Shown here: positions 1-5,507 of the stretch, piece after piece
Position numbering within the stretch: the stretch's first letter is position 1
Layout: each line of letters opens with the position of its first letter
Source: Deltaproteobacteria bacterium
Lineage (GTDB): Bacteria; Desulfobacterota; DSM-4660; Desulfatiglandales; Desulfatiglandaceae
NCBI GenBank assembly: GCA_019307165.1
Contig: JAFDKD010000241.1
Coordinates: forward strand, 1 to 5,613
Direction of reading: 5' to 3'
DNA length: 5,613 nt
Translations under genes and position numbers: made by a program
Notes under the pieces: model-generated
The model's database searches: none
What the model saw: only the letters and a program-made list of their open reading frames with translations
Told to the model about the DNA's origin: nothing

Positions 1-1
1 G

Positions 2-2560
2 GACGCCGATACCAAGCTCGTGCAATTCACCGCCGGGGGTCATGTGCTGGGGTTTCAGGAAGACCGGCTATACATGGCCACCGGCTCTCACGCTCTGAGG
101 ATCTCGTTCGGGGGCACCGCCGGGGTTTTGCCAATTTCAGACAGCGGGCCCTCCGACCCGAATAAAGCCATGCCCCTGATCCGGGTCGAGTATCGGGATC
201 TATGGGAAGGCATCACCGTGATCTACGAGAGCACACCGGGCGGAGTAGTGAAGAGCACTTATCGTCTGGCTCCCAATGCCCGGGTTCGAGATATTCGGCT
301 CGAGTACAGCGTGCCGGTGGGGCTGTCCGATGGCGGGTCCCTTCGTGTGGTGTTTAGAACCGGGATCCTCACCGAATCGGCACCTGTGGCGTGGCAGGAA
401 ATCGGGGGCCGGCGTGTGCCGGTACCGGTTTCCTTTCGCATCCTGGGGCAGAGGGAAGCCGGATTCACCGTGGGCGACTATGATCCTTTGCTCCCCCTGA
501 TCATTGACCCGACGATGGAGTGGAACACCTTCATGGGATCGTCGGCGACCGACTATGGTAGCGCGATCGCCGTCGATTCGAGCGGCAATGTGATTGTGGC
601 TGGCTACAGCGACGCCACCTGGGGCTCGCCCGTCAATGCCCATGCCGGAGGTATAGATGCTCTTATCGCCAAGCTGAACAGCAGCGGTGTCCGGCAGTGG
701 AACACCTTCATGGGATCGGCATCGATTGACTTTGCACAGGGCGTCGCCGTGGACAGCGGCGGCAACGTGGTGGTGGCCGGCAACAGCGATTCGACCTGGG
801 GCTCACCCGTCAATGCCCATACCGGCGGTACGGATGCATTTGTGGCGAAGCTGGACAGCAGCGGCATTCGGCAGTGGCACACCTTCATGGGATCGGTGGC
901 AACATCCGGCGACGCCGTCTCCGTTGATACCAGTGGCAACGTGTTTGTGGCAGGGACTGGTAACGCTACCTGGGGTTCGCCCGTCAACGCCTTTGCCGGA
1001 GTCCGCGATGCTTTCGTCGCCAAGCTGAATAGCAGCGGCGTCCAGCAGTGGCATACCTTCATGGGGTCGGGAATGAATGAATGGGGCCTGGCCGTCGCCG
1101 CGGACACGGCCGGCAACGTCGTTGTGGCGGGTTGGAGCCAAGCGACCTGGGGCGCACCCGTCAACGCTCACGCCGGGTTCATCGATGCATTTGCAGCCAA
1201 GCTGGACAGCAGCGGCAACAGGCTGTGGAACACCTTCATGGGTTCTGGGGCGATCGACCTTTGCGCAAGTGTCGCCGTGGATCCGAGCGGGAACGTTGTT
1301 ATGGCGGGTCGGAGCGACGCGACCTGGGGCACGCCCGTCAGTGCCCACACCGGTGGCGCCGACGCGTTTGTCGCCAAGCTGAACAGCAGTGGCACCCGGC
1401 TGTGGAACACCTTTATGGGTTCCGGGGCGATCGAAGTTGGTGAAGGTGTCGCCCTGGATACAAGCGGCAACATTGTTGTGGCGGGTCGAAGCGACGCGAC
1501 CTGGGGCACGCCCGTCAGTGCCCATGCCGGCGGTATAGATGCGTTTGTCGCCAAGCTGAACAGCAGTGGCACCCGGCTGTGGCACACCTTCATGGGATCG
1601 GCTTCGGGTGATTTTGCCGAGGGCGTCGCAGTGGACACGGGCGGCAACGTCGTTGTGGCGGGTTGGAGCCAAGCGACCTGGGGCACGCCAGTCAACGCCT
1701 TTGCCGGCGGGATTGATGCCTTTGCAGCAAAGATCGGGTCAGCCGGCATCACCAGTGTCACCTCTGCGTCGGCGGACGGCATTTACGGCATCGGTGCCGG
1801 CATCGATGTGACGGTGAACTTCACCGAACCGGCGACCCTCTCCGGCGGGAACCTGACCGTGAACCTGGACACGGGCGGCGCCGCGACCATCTCCCCGTTC
1901 GGCCCAGCTGCCAGCGCGTCGGGTACCTACACGGTGACGATCGGAGAGTCCAGCCCCGACCTGGATTCTAGTTCTCCGTTGGTGTTGGACGGCGGCGCCA
2001 CCCTGCGGGATGCGGGCAGCTCTGACGTTACCCTGACGATCCCCGCCGGCCAGTCCCTGGCCGACAGCAAAGCCCTCGTGATCGACGGTATCGCGCCCGG
2101 TATCGCAAACGTCACCTCCACCAGCGCCGATGGCACGTACGGCGTGGGCGACGTCATCGACGTCACGGTGAGCTTCACCGAACCCCTGACCCTGTCCGGC
2201 GGCAATCTGACGGTGAATCTGGACACGGGTGGTTCGGCTACCATCACCCCGTTCGGCCCTGCAGCCAGCGCGTCGGGAACCTACACCGTGGCGCCCGGTG
2301 AAAACAGCCCCGACCTGGATTCCAATTCTCCGTTGGTGTTGGAAGGCGGCGCCACCCTGCGGGACCCGGCCAACAACGATGCAGCGCTGACCATCCCTCC
2401 CGGTCAGTCCCTGGCCGACAGCAAGGCCATTGCGGTCATCGGTCCTTTGGTGCTGGGAGAAATCCCCACCCTGTCCGAATGGGGGATGGCTCTGTTCGTC
2501 GGCCTGATTCTGATGGCATCGTTCGGGTTGATCAAAAGGCGAAACGCGCGGGGTGCGTAA
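2..2560 (+). CDS. SBBP-repeat beta-propeller surface protein with IPTL-CTERM sorting signal (5' partial)
   Basis: The frame is open to the window edge, so the first in-frame GTG (position 20) is probably internal; 852 codons are visible. Residues 1-173 are beta-rich and carry phrases typical of the DUF7948-like module found before SBBP repeats, such as VEYRDLWEGITVIYE and YDPLLPLIIDPTMEW. Residues 174 to about 582 are seven tandem units of 58-59 aa with the pattern W(N/H)TFMGS..VD.SGNVVVAG..TWG.PV.A.AGG.DAFVAKL.SSG. This matches the SBBP family, and seven units suggest a seven-bladed propeller. Residues 583-818 are two 118-aa Ig-like units. Residues 821-852 are IPTLSEWG, a hydrophobic helix and a KRR-containing tail. 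The signal peptide should lie upstream, outside the window. In other bacteria IPTL-CTERM proteins are processed by exosortase H, so surface display or release is inferred. The ligand is unknown; binding or adhesion is only a guess. Family assignment is firm; function is not. Confidence 0.9.
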   Translation, partial: DADTKLVQFTAGGHVLGFQEDRLYMATGSHALRISFGGTAGVLPISDSGPSDPNKAMPLIRVEYRDLWEGITVIYESTPGGVVKSTYRLAPNARVRDIRLEYSVPVGLSDGGSLRVVFRTGILTESAPVAWQEIGGRRVPVPVSFRILGQREAGFTVGDYDPLLPLIIDPTMEWNTFMGSSATDYGSAIAVDSSGNVIVAGYSDATWGSPVNAHAGGIDALIAKLNSSGVRQWNTFMGSASIDFAQGVAVDSGGNVVVAGNSDSTWGSPVNAHTGGTDAFVAKLDSSGIRQWHTFMGSVATSGDAVSVDTSGNVFVAGTGNATWGSPVNAFAGVRDAFVAKLNSSGVQQWHTFMGSGMNEWGLAVAADTAGNVVVAGWSQATWGAPVNAHAGFIDAFAAKLDSSGNRLWNTFMGSGAIDLCASVAVDPSGNVVMAGRSDATWGTPVSAHTGGADAFVAKLNSSGTRLWNTFMGSGAIEVGEGVALDTSGNIVVAGRSDATWGTPVSAHAGGIDAFVAKLNSSGTRLWHTFMGSASGDFAEGVAVDTGGNVVVAGWSQATWGTPVNAFAGGIDAFAAKIGSAGITSVTSASADGIYGIGAGIDVTVNFTEPATLSGGNLTVNLDTGGAATISPFGPAASASGTYTVTIGESSPDLDSSSPLVLDGGATLRDAGSSDVTLTIPAGQSLADSKALVIDGIAPGIANVTSTSADGTYGVGDVIDVTVSFTEPLTLSGGNLTVNLDTGGSATITPFGPAASASGTYTVAPGENSPDLDSNSPLVLEGGATLRDPANNDAALTIPPGQSLADSKAIAVIGPLVLGEIPTLSEWGMALFVGLILMASFGLIKRRNARGA
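521..1756 (+). repeat. Seven tandem SBBP coding units (about 177 bp each)
   Basis: Units begin at the Trp codon of W(N/H)TFMGS at 521, 698, 875, 1049, 1226, 1403 and 1580. Spacing is 177 bp every time except for the third unit, which is 174 bp, one codon shorter. Each unit holds a VD.SGNV.VAG strand motif and a DAFVAKL.SSG end motif. The DNA is conserved as well as the protein. A 43-bp block in unit 4 (1111-1153) recurs exactly in unit 7 (1642-1684). Units 5 and 6 share two exact blocks (1313-1347 with 1490-1524, and 1364-1405 with 1541-1582). This points to recent duplication or gene conversion. Confidence 0.93.
1748..2455 (+). repeat. Two tandem 118-aa Ig-like extracellular units
   Basis: The two 354-bp units start at 1748 and 2102. 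Both have the order ADG.YG.G..IDVTV.FTEP, LSGGNLTVNLDTGG, FGPAASASGTYTV, SPDLDS.SPLVL.GGATLRD and LTIP.GQSLADSKA. This is a repeat type seen in bacterial surface proteins with beta-sandwich folds, often in tandem. Here they probably act as a stalk between the propeller and the C-terminal anchor. Asp-rich loops (LDTGG, PDLDS) could bind calcium, but that is a guess. The assignment to an Ig-like fold rests on pattern, not on a profile search. Confidence 0.85.
2462..2557 (+). other. IPTL-CTERM protein-sorting signal (C-terminal 32 residues)
   Basis: The tripartite layout is complete: motif IPTLSEWG (residues 821-828 of the visible protein), hydrophobic span MALFVGLILMASFGLI (829-844), and a basic tail starting KRRN. 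In known systems the integral-membrane exosortase H (XrtH, IPTLxxWG-specific) recognises this signal. No exosortase gene lies in the window, so the genome should encode one elsewhere. Confidence 0.92.
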
Positions 2561-2567
2561 CGCACCC
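2551..2567. repeat. Perfect hairpin with the stop codon as its loop
   Basis: GGGTGCG (2551-2557) pairs perfectly with CGCACCC (2561-2567); the three-base loop TAA is the stop codon of the IPTL-CTERM gene. There is no T-run after it, so it is not a classical intrinsic terminator. It shares the GGGTGC string with the repeat cores just downstream, so it may be a REP-like unit whose insertion supplied the final Gly-Ala codons and the stop. It could also protect the mRNA 3' end. Confidence 0.6.
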
Positions 2568-2591
2568 TCGGAACTGCGGCATGGGTGCCAA

Positions 2592-2746
2592 GGGTGCCAC
2601 GTACACATTTACACACTTGTCATGGGTGCAACGCACGGGTGCCACGTACCTCACACGGGTGCCACGTACCTCATTGTTGCATCGTGAGTGGTACCCATCC
2701 TGCGCCCATCGGCGCCAACAACTGTGTAATTGTGAACGTGGCACCC
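2592..2746. repeat. 155-bp REP-like inverted-repeat element
   Basis: The left arm (2592-2620) and the reverse complement of the right arm (2718-2746) agree at 26 of 29 positions; both start GGGTGCCACGT and end TTGT. The interior holds two further direct copies of the GGGTGCCACGTACCTCA string (2637-2653 and 2657-2673), and GGGTGC also occurs at 2583 and 2624. No protein is encoded between the arms. The layout resembles a composite REP or REPIN, a non-autonomous element moved by RAYT-type transposases. The size is too small for an IS, and no target-site duplication is obvious. Confidence 0.7.
2634..2673 (+). repeat. Perfect 20-bp tandem duplication inside the inverted-repeat element
   Basis: Positions 2634-2653 and 2654-2673 are identical and directly abut. 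Each contains the GGGTGCCACGTACC core that also forms the start of the left arm at 2592. This looks like slippage or serial insertion of the same repeat core. Confidence 0.85.
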
Positions 2747-2755
2747 GTGCAGTCC

Positions 2756-2872
2756 ATGACGGCGGATCTGGCCGGGGCGTACCGGGACAGCGGCCGCTTC
2801 GACCATGCCGAGACCACCCTTCGCGCCCACTATTTGACTTCCGATAGCTTGGGAACCATATTTCCCAGGTAG
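2756..2872 (+). pseudogene. TPR-like coding remnant
   Basis: The frame from an ATG at 2756 to the TAG at 2870-2872 encodes 38 residues. The first part, LAGAYRDSGRFDHAETTLRA, has the spacing of one tetratricopeptide repeat (small residues, aromatic, G-R-F/Y, A near the end). What follows (HYLTSDSLGTIFPR) does not continue a second repeat. No ribosome binding site precedes the ATG, and the frame runs upstream into repeat DNA. It is best read as a scrap of a decayed TPR gene whose flanks were replaced. A genuine micro-protein or a chance match is possible. Confidence 0.35.
2834..2867 (+). promoter_or_regulatory. Candidate sigma70 promoter with operator-like palindrome, upstream of the 545-aa gene
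   Basis: TTGACT (2834-2839, 5/6 to the -35 consensus) is followed after exactly 17 bp by CATATT (2857-2862, 4/6 to the -10 consensus). This would start transcription about 30 bases before the GTG at 2899. An inverted repeat, TGGGAA-6 bp-TTCCCA (2850-2867), covers the -10. That is the position expected for a repressor operator, or a short hairpin in the 5' leader if transcription begins further upstream. The call is from inspection only. Confidence 0.4.
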
Positions 2873-2883
2873 AGACAGCCATC

Positions 2884-2908
2884 GGAGAGAATTGGGCGGT
2901 GCGAAAGG
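2884..2908 (+). promoter_or_regulatory. Two candidate ribosome binding sites for alternative starts
   Basis: GGAGAG (2884-2889) sits 9 bases before the GTG at 2899. AAAGG (2904-2908) sits 5 bases before the in-frame ATG at 2914. Either start leaves an export signal: the GTG start gives a longer basic N-region (MRKVPMR), and the ATG start begins MRVSLRICVL. The stronger Shine-Dalgarno match favours 2899; the better start codon favours 2914. Confidence 0.45.
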
Positions 2909-4536
2909 TCCCTATGCGAGTCTCTCTGCGCATTTGTGTTCTATGTCTTGCACTGACAACCAGCCTCTCACCCATCCTAGAGGGGCAAGATTTCTGCTGC
3001 CTTAGACTTGCGCTATTTTCACCCATCTCCATGCCTTCTGTGCAGGAATATGATGCATCCGGAATGATTTCAGCCGCTTGGTACGGCTCACTCCGGGAAT
3101 CCAATATCCTGGATTGTCCGATGGTCTACGAAGAACTCAGTTCGGAAGGTCGGATCGAGCTGGACGAGCTGGTGGAAGCCATCGGAGAAGCTGTGGGAGC
3201 CCCATCCGATCCCCAGGCCCGCGAAGCACTGAAAAATCTCCTGGATGTTGACTACATATGGAAGGGCACACTCACTCTCAACCGTGTGGATGAGATCGAG
3301 CCGGGTTATTGGGAAGAGGGATATTTGGGAAAAAAGGACTACGTCCCGGGACAAGCATACGGAGATTGGACTCTCAACATGAAGCTCGTCAATGTGCAGT
3401 TTGATGAGGTTGTCCAAGAAGGAAGCACCTCTTGGACAGGGAGCGCCTCCGGATCGGGGAGTGGAGCCATAAAAAATCTGGCACGGACGTTCTTCTCACC
3501 TGTTGATGATCTCATTTACGACTACGAACAGATCCCCTGGTCGTGCACAGTGGAACCTGAAGAAGACCAGCTATCCGTTGGTGACACGATGTCCATCACG
3601 ATCAAGAACATCAAAGATCCAAAAGGTCGAGAGCCCAAGCCGTGGCAGCGCATCGTGGTCAAGGTGGAAAGAGGGGAGATAACCAATGGAGTGAAGACGT
3701 TCGAAGAAAGATCTTATGCATTTCTCGCGGACGACGGCGAAATAGAGGTGAAATACAAAGCTCCCGAGCACTGCAGAGAATCGGGTACGGAGAAAGTCAC
3801 CGTCTACAACTCCTGCGATTGGGGACAGGAGTGGGTGAGGCCGTTGGGCACGACTGCGAAAGGAAAAGGAATTGGTGATGATGAGTTCGAGATTTCCTGC
3901 GATTGGAAAGGCACGATCGAATCCATCTTTGAAACGCGTTCGACGGGAGATCAATCGCTCATTTCGTCCATTCTCTTGGATGACGGCGAGTTCAAAGGAA
4001 AAACCAGTTGGTCAATGGACGTCGTATTCAAGCTCAACCGCGGAAATGATAGGGTCAAGATTTATGACTTGAAATCGGCGAGATTCTGGTTTTCTGACGA
4101 AGTCGAAGGCGAGCTCGAGCTGGAGGAGAAGAGCCGAAAAGTGACTATCAGCGGCGCAGATAAGAGTCAGGTCAGAGGCAGGAATCTGGGTCGATCAGAA
4201 TGCAATCTCGAGCTCGTTTTCGATCTTGAAGCCAAGACGTACAGGATCGAAGGGTTCCTTCAGGTTGGAAATATCCAGAGCTATGGAAAGGGTCGGTTGC
4301 AGGCCAATATCGAAGGGCTCAGAGTAGACGAAAAAGACTCCGAGGAAGGAGTGGATGAGTACAGCGAGGACATCTATATCGAAGGTAAATATGCAGGAGA
4401 TATTCCATGGGTGTTGGCAGGAAAGATCGATGAGATTGAAGAAACGCCTCCGGAGTTCCAGGAGTTTCTCGAGGGAATTGCTGGAGATGTGAGTAGCGAA
4501 ATTCGCTGGAAACTCGACAGGAAGGGAAAAGACTGA
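2899..4536 (+). CDS. Secreted protein, putative CsgG/LpoB-like N-terminal domain plus Ig-like and beta-rich domains
   Basis: The product is 545 aa from the GTG start, or 540 aa from the ATG at 2914. Residues 1 to about 29 form an export signal (basic N-region, hydrophobic LRICVLCLALTTSLS), with cleavage uncertain. Residues about 35-213 follow the order of CsgG/LpoB-like domains: a strand RLALF, a helix with GSLRESNILD, a helix ending LLDVDYIWKGTLTL (118-127), the strand TLNMKLVNVQFDEVVQEG, then IKNLARTFFSPVDDLIYDYE. Residues 215-306 look like an Ig-like domain, ending in VKYKAPEHC and EKVTVYNSCD. Residues about 330-545 are charged and beta-rich with no family I recognise. No lipobox is evident, so it is probably soluble in the periplasm or secreted. 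Mature cysteines are at 33, 34, 73, 216, 292, 306, 334 and 435, so disulfides are plausible. GC content is visibly lower than in the upstream gene. The gene is real; its function is unknown and the domain calls are tentative. Confidence 0.82.
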   Translation: MRKVPMRVSLRICVLCLALTTSLSPILEGQDFCCLRLALFSPISMPSVQEYDASGMISAAWYGSLRESNILDCPMVYEELSSEGRIELDELVEAIGEAVGAPSDPQAREALKNLLDVDYIWKGTLTLNRVDEIEPGYWEEGYLGKKDYVPGQAYGDWTLNMKLVNVQFDEVVQEGSTSWTGSASGSGSGAIKNLARTFFSPVDDLIYDYEQIPWSCTVEPEEDQLSVGDTMSITIKNIKDPKGREPKPWQRIVVKVERGEITNGVKTFEERSYAFLADDGEIEVKYKAPEHCRESGTEKVTVYNSCDWGQEWVRPLGTTAKGKGIGDDEFEISCDWKGTIESIFETRSTGDQSLISSILLDDGEFKGKTSWSMDVVFKLNRGNDRVKIYDLKSARFWFSDEVEGELELEEKSRKVTISGADKSQVRGRNLGRSECNLELVFDLEAKTYRIEGFLQVGNIQSYGKGRLQANIEGLRVDEKDSEEGVDEYSEDIYIEGKYAGDIPWVLAGKIDEIEETPPEFQEFLEGIAGDVSSEIRWKLDRKGKD

Positions 4537-4647
4537 ATTTGTGAGTCGATACTTCATTATTGAAGACATCAATATTTGGAGAGAGATCAAGGCTGATTTA
4601 GGCAGGTGAGGCCGGGTTTCCTGGATTCTTGAGGGAGGGATGGATAC
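4537..4647 (+). other. Gap between the two secreted-protein genes, with weak hairpin and ribosome binding site
   Basis: A small inverted repeat, CTTCA-TTAT-TGAAG (4552-4565), lies shortly after the stop of the 545-aa gene. It is AT-rich with no T-run directly behind, so termination is doubtful. GGAGGG (4634-4639) lies 8 bases before the ATG at 4648 and fixes that start. No convincing promoter was found, so readthrough from the upstream gene is plausible. Confidence 0.45.
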
Positions 4648-5415
4648 ATGGCACAGCACAGATTCTCGAAGGTTCTCGGACTGATTTTCCTCGTTGTCTG
4701 TGTCGCTGTCCCAGGCGCTGTGCAGGCGGATACATACATCAAGCAGAAGAACCACACGGACGGTTATTCGATGATGGGGCAGAATCAGCCGGCCAAGGAC
4801 GATCTGTTCGTGACCTGGATGAGCGAGGATAAGGCCCGGATGGACCATGGCGAGGACACATCGATCATCATCCGGCTGGATACGATGAAGATGTACATCG
4901 TCAATCATGCTGAAATGACGTATGTGGAAATGGCGATCGGTGGCAAGGACGACATTTTTTCGAATGCCATTTCCGGCTCGGGCCTTTCCGCCGAGGAACA
5001 GGCCGAGGCCAAGAAAATGATGCAAGGATTCGCCGAGATGATGAAGCCTGAGGTCTCTGTGACGGAAACAGGCGAGACTCAGGAGATCAAGAATTGGACG
5101 TGCAAGAAATACGACATGACGATGAGCATGATGGGAGCCACAACCAGGTCCGAGGTCTGGGCCTCAGAGGATGTCAAGATTGACTACGAGCTGTACCGCA
5201 GCCTTACCTACTCGGTCATGGGACAAACGCCTGGGATTGAGGACATGATGAAAGAAATGGGGAAAATAAAGGGCATCGTTGTGCTTTCAACCAGCGCCAC
5301 ATCCATGATGGGTATCGATGTCAAAGGCTCTCAGGAGCTTGTCGAGGTTTCGGAAAGACCTGCCCCCGCGGGAACATACGAAGTCCCTTCCGATTACAAA
5401 AAAGAGGGCCAATAG
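4648..5415 (+). CDS. DUF4412-like, methionine-rich exported protein
   Basis: The product is 255 aa with a clear signal peptide: basic MAQHRFSK, hydrophobic VLGLIFLVVCVAV, and likely cleavage after AVQA (residue 27). The mature part resembles DUF4412-type exported proteins. The features are an early YIKQKNHTDGYSMMG, a strand pair with IIIRLDTMKMYIVNHAEMTYVEM (split around residues 73-95), NWTCKKYDMTMSMMG (149-163), SEVWASEDVKIDYELY (168-183) and a C-terminal PAPAGTYEVPSDYKK. The family has no established activity; a periplasmic binding or carrier role is a guess. The protein has 23 methionines in 255 residues, many paired (MM at 42, 124, 131, 161, 200, 220). The only mature cysteine is C152, so no internal disulfide can form. 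The start is set by GGAGGG 8 bases upstream. It lies 111 bp after the 545-aa gene on the same strand and may be co-expressed with it. Confidence 0.85.
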   Translation: MAQHRFSKVLGLIFLVVCVAVPGAVQADTYIKQKNHTDGYSMMGQNQPAKDDLFVTWMSEDKARMDHGEDTSIIIRLDTMKMYIVNHAEMTYVEMAIGGKDDIFSNAISGSGLSAEEQAEAKKMMQGFAEMMKPEVSVTETGETQEIKNWTCKKYDMTMSMMGATTRSEVWASEDVKIDYELYRSLTYSVMGQTPGIEDMMKEMGKIKGIVVLSTSATSMMGIDVKGSQELVEVSERPAPAGTYEVPSDYKKEGQ

Positions 5416-5427
5416 GCACGCCACATC

Positions 5428-5455
5428 AGCATCAGCATCGGAGCATCAGCATCGG
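5428..5455 (+). repeat. 14-bp tandem duplication
   Basis: AGCATCAGCATCGG occurs at 5428-5441 and again, directly adjoining, at 5442-5455; an extra CATCAG precedes it at 5424. The second copy runs into the left arm of the inverted repeat at 5454. The GCATCA submotif suggests replication slippage. It lies just after the stop codon at 5413-5415 and is non-coding. Confidence 0.8.
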
Positions 5456-5507
5456 TGCCAGGTCCGCAGTTCTGTAGTTATCGAGCCGTAACTGTGGACC
5501 TGGCACC
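5454..5507. repeat. REP-like inverted repeat (18-bp arms) downstream of the DUF4412-like gene
   Basis: GGTGCCAGGTCC (5454-5465) is the exact reverse complement of 5496-5507. The pairing continues inwards for six more positions (5466-5471 with 5490-5495), one of them a G-T wobble. The 18-base loop is 5472-5489. There is no T-run after it, so it is a REP-type palindrome more than a standard terminator, though a transcript would fold strongly and could be stabilised or stopped here. Its GGTGCCA.GT core resembles the core of the element at 2592-2746. Confidence 0.75.

Noticed and set aside
20..22. GTG at 20 as the true start of the SBBP protein
   Set aside because: The frame is open upstream to the window edge, no signal peptide follows the GTG, and the N-terminal module is already under way, so the gene is 5' truncated by the window.
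803..1672. Long open frame on the - strand opposite the SBBP repeats (289 codons)
   Set aside because: It mirrors the 59-residue periodicity of the + strand repeats and has the low-complexity Arg/Gly/Pro look of an antisense GC-rich frame; no family is recognisable.
1739..2608. Long - strand open frame (289 codons) opposite the Ig-like repeats
   Set aside because: It is a shadow of the duplicated 354-bp units; it is Arg/Gly/Gln-rich and has no recognisable domain.
2592..2746. CRISPR array
   Set aside because: The repeated core is short, spacing is irregular (45, 20 and inverted), and one copy is in the opposite orientation; there are no cas genes.
4195..5025. - strand open frame of 276 codons spanning the gap between the two secreted-protein genes
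   Set aside because: It overlaps two well-supported + strand genes with signal peptides, and its own sequence has no recognisable motif.
5454..5507. Rho-independent terminator
   Set aside because: The stem is strong, but the loop is 18 bases and no T-run follows; a REP-like palindrome fits better. Transcript termination here is not excluded.
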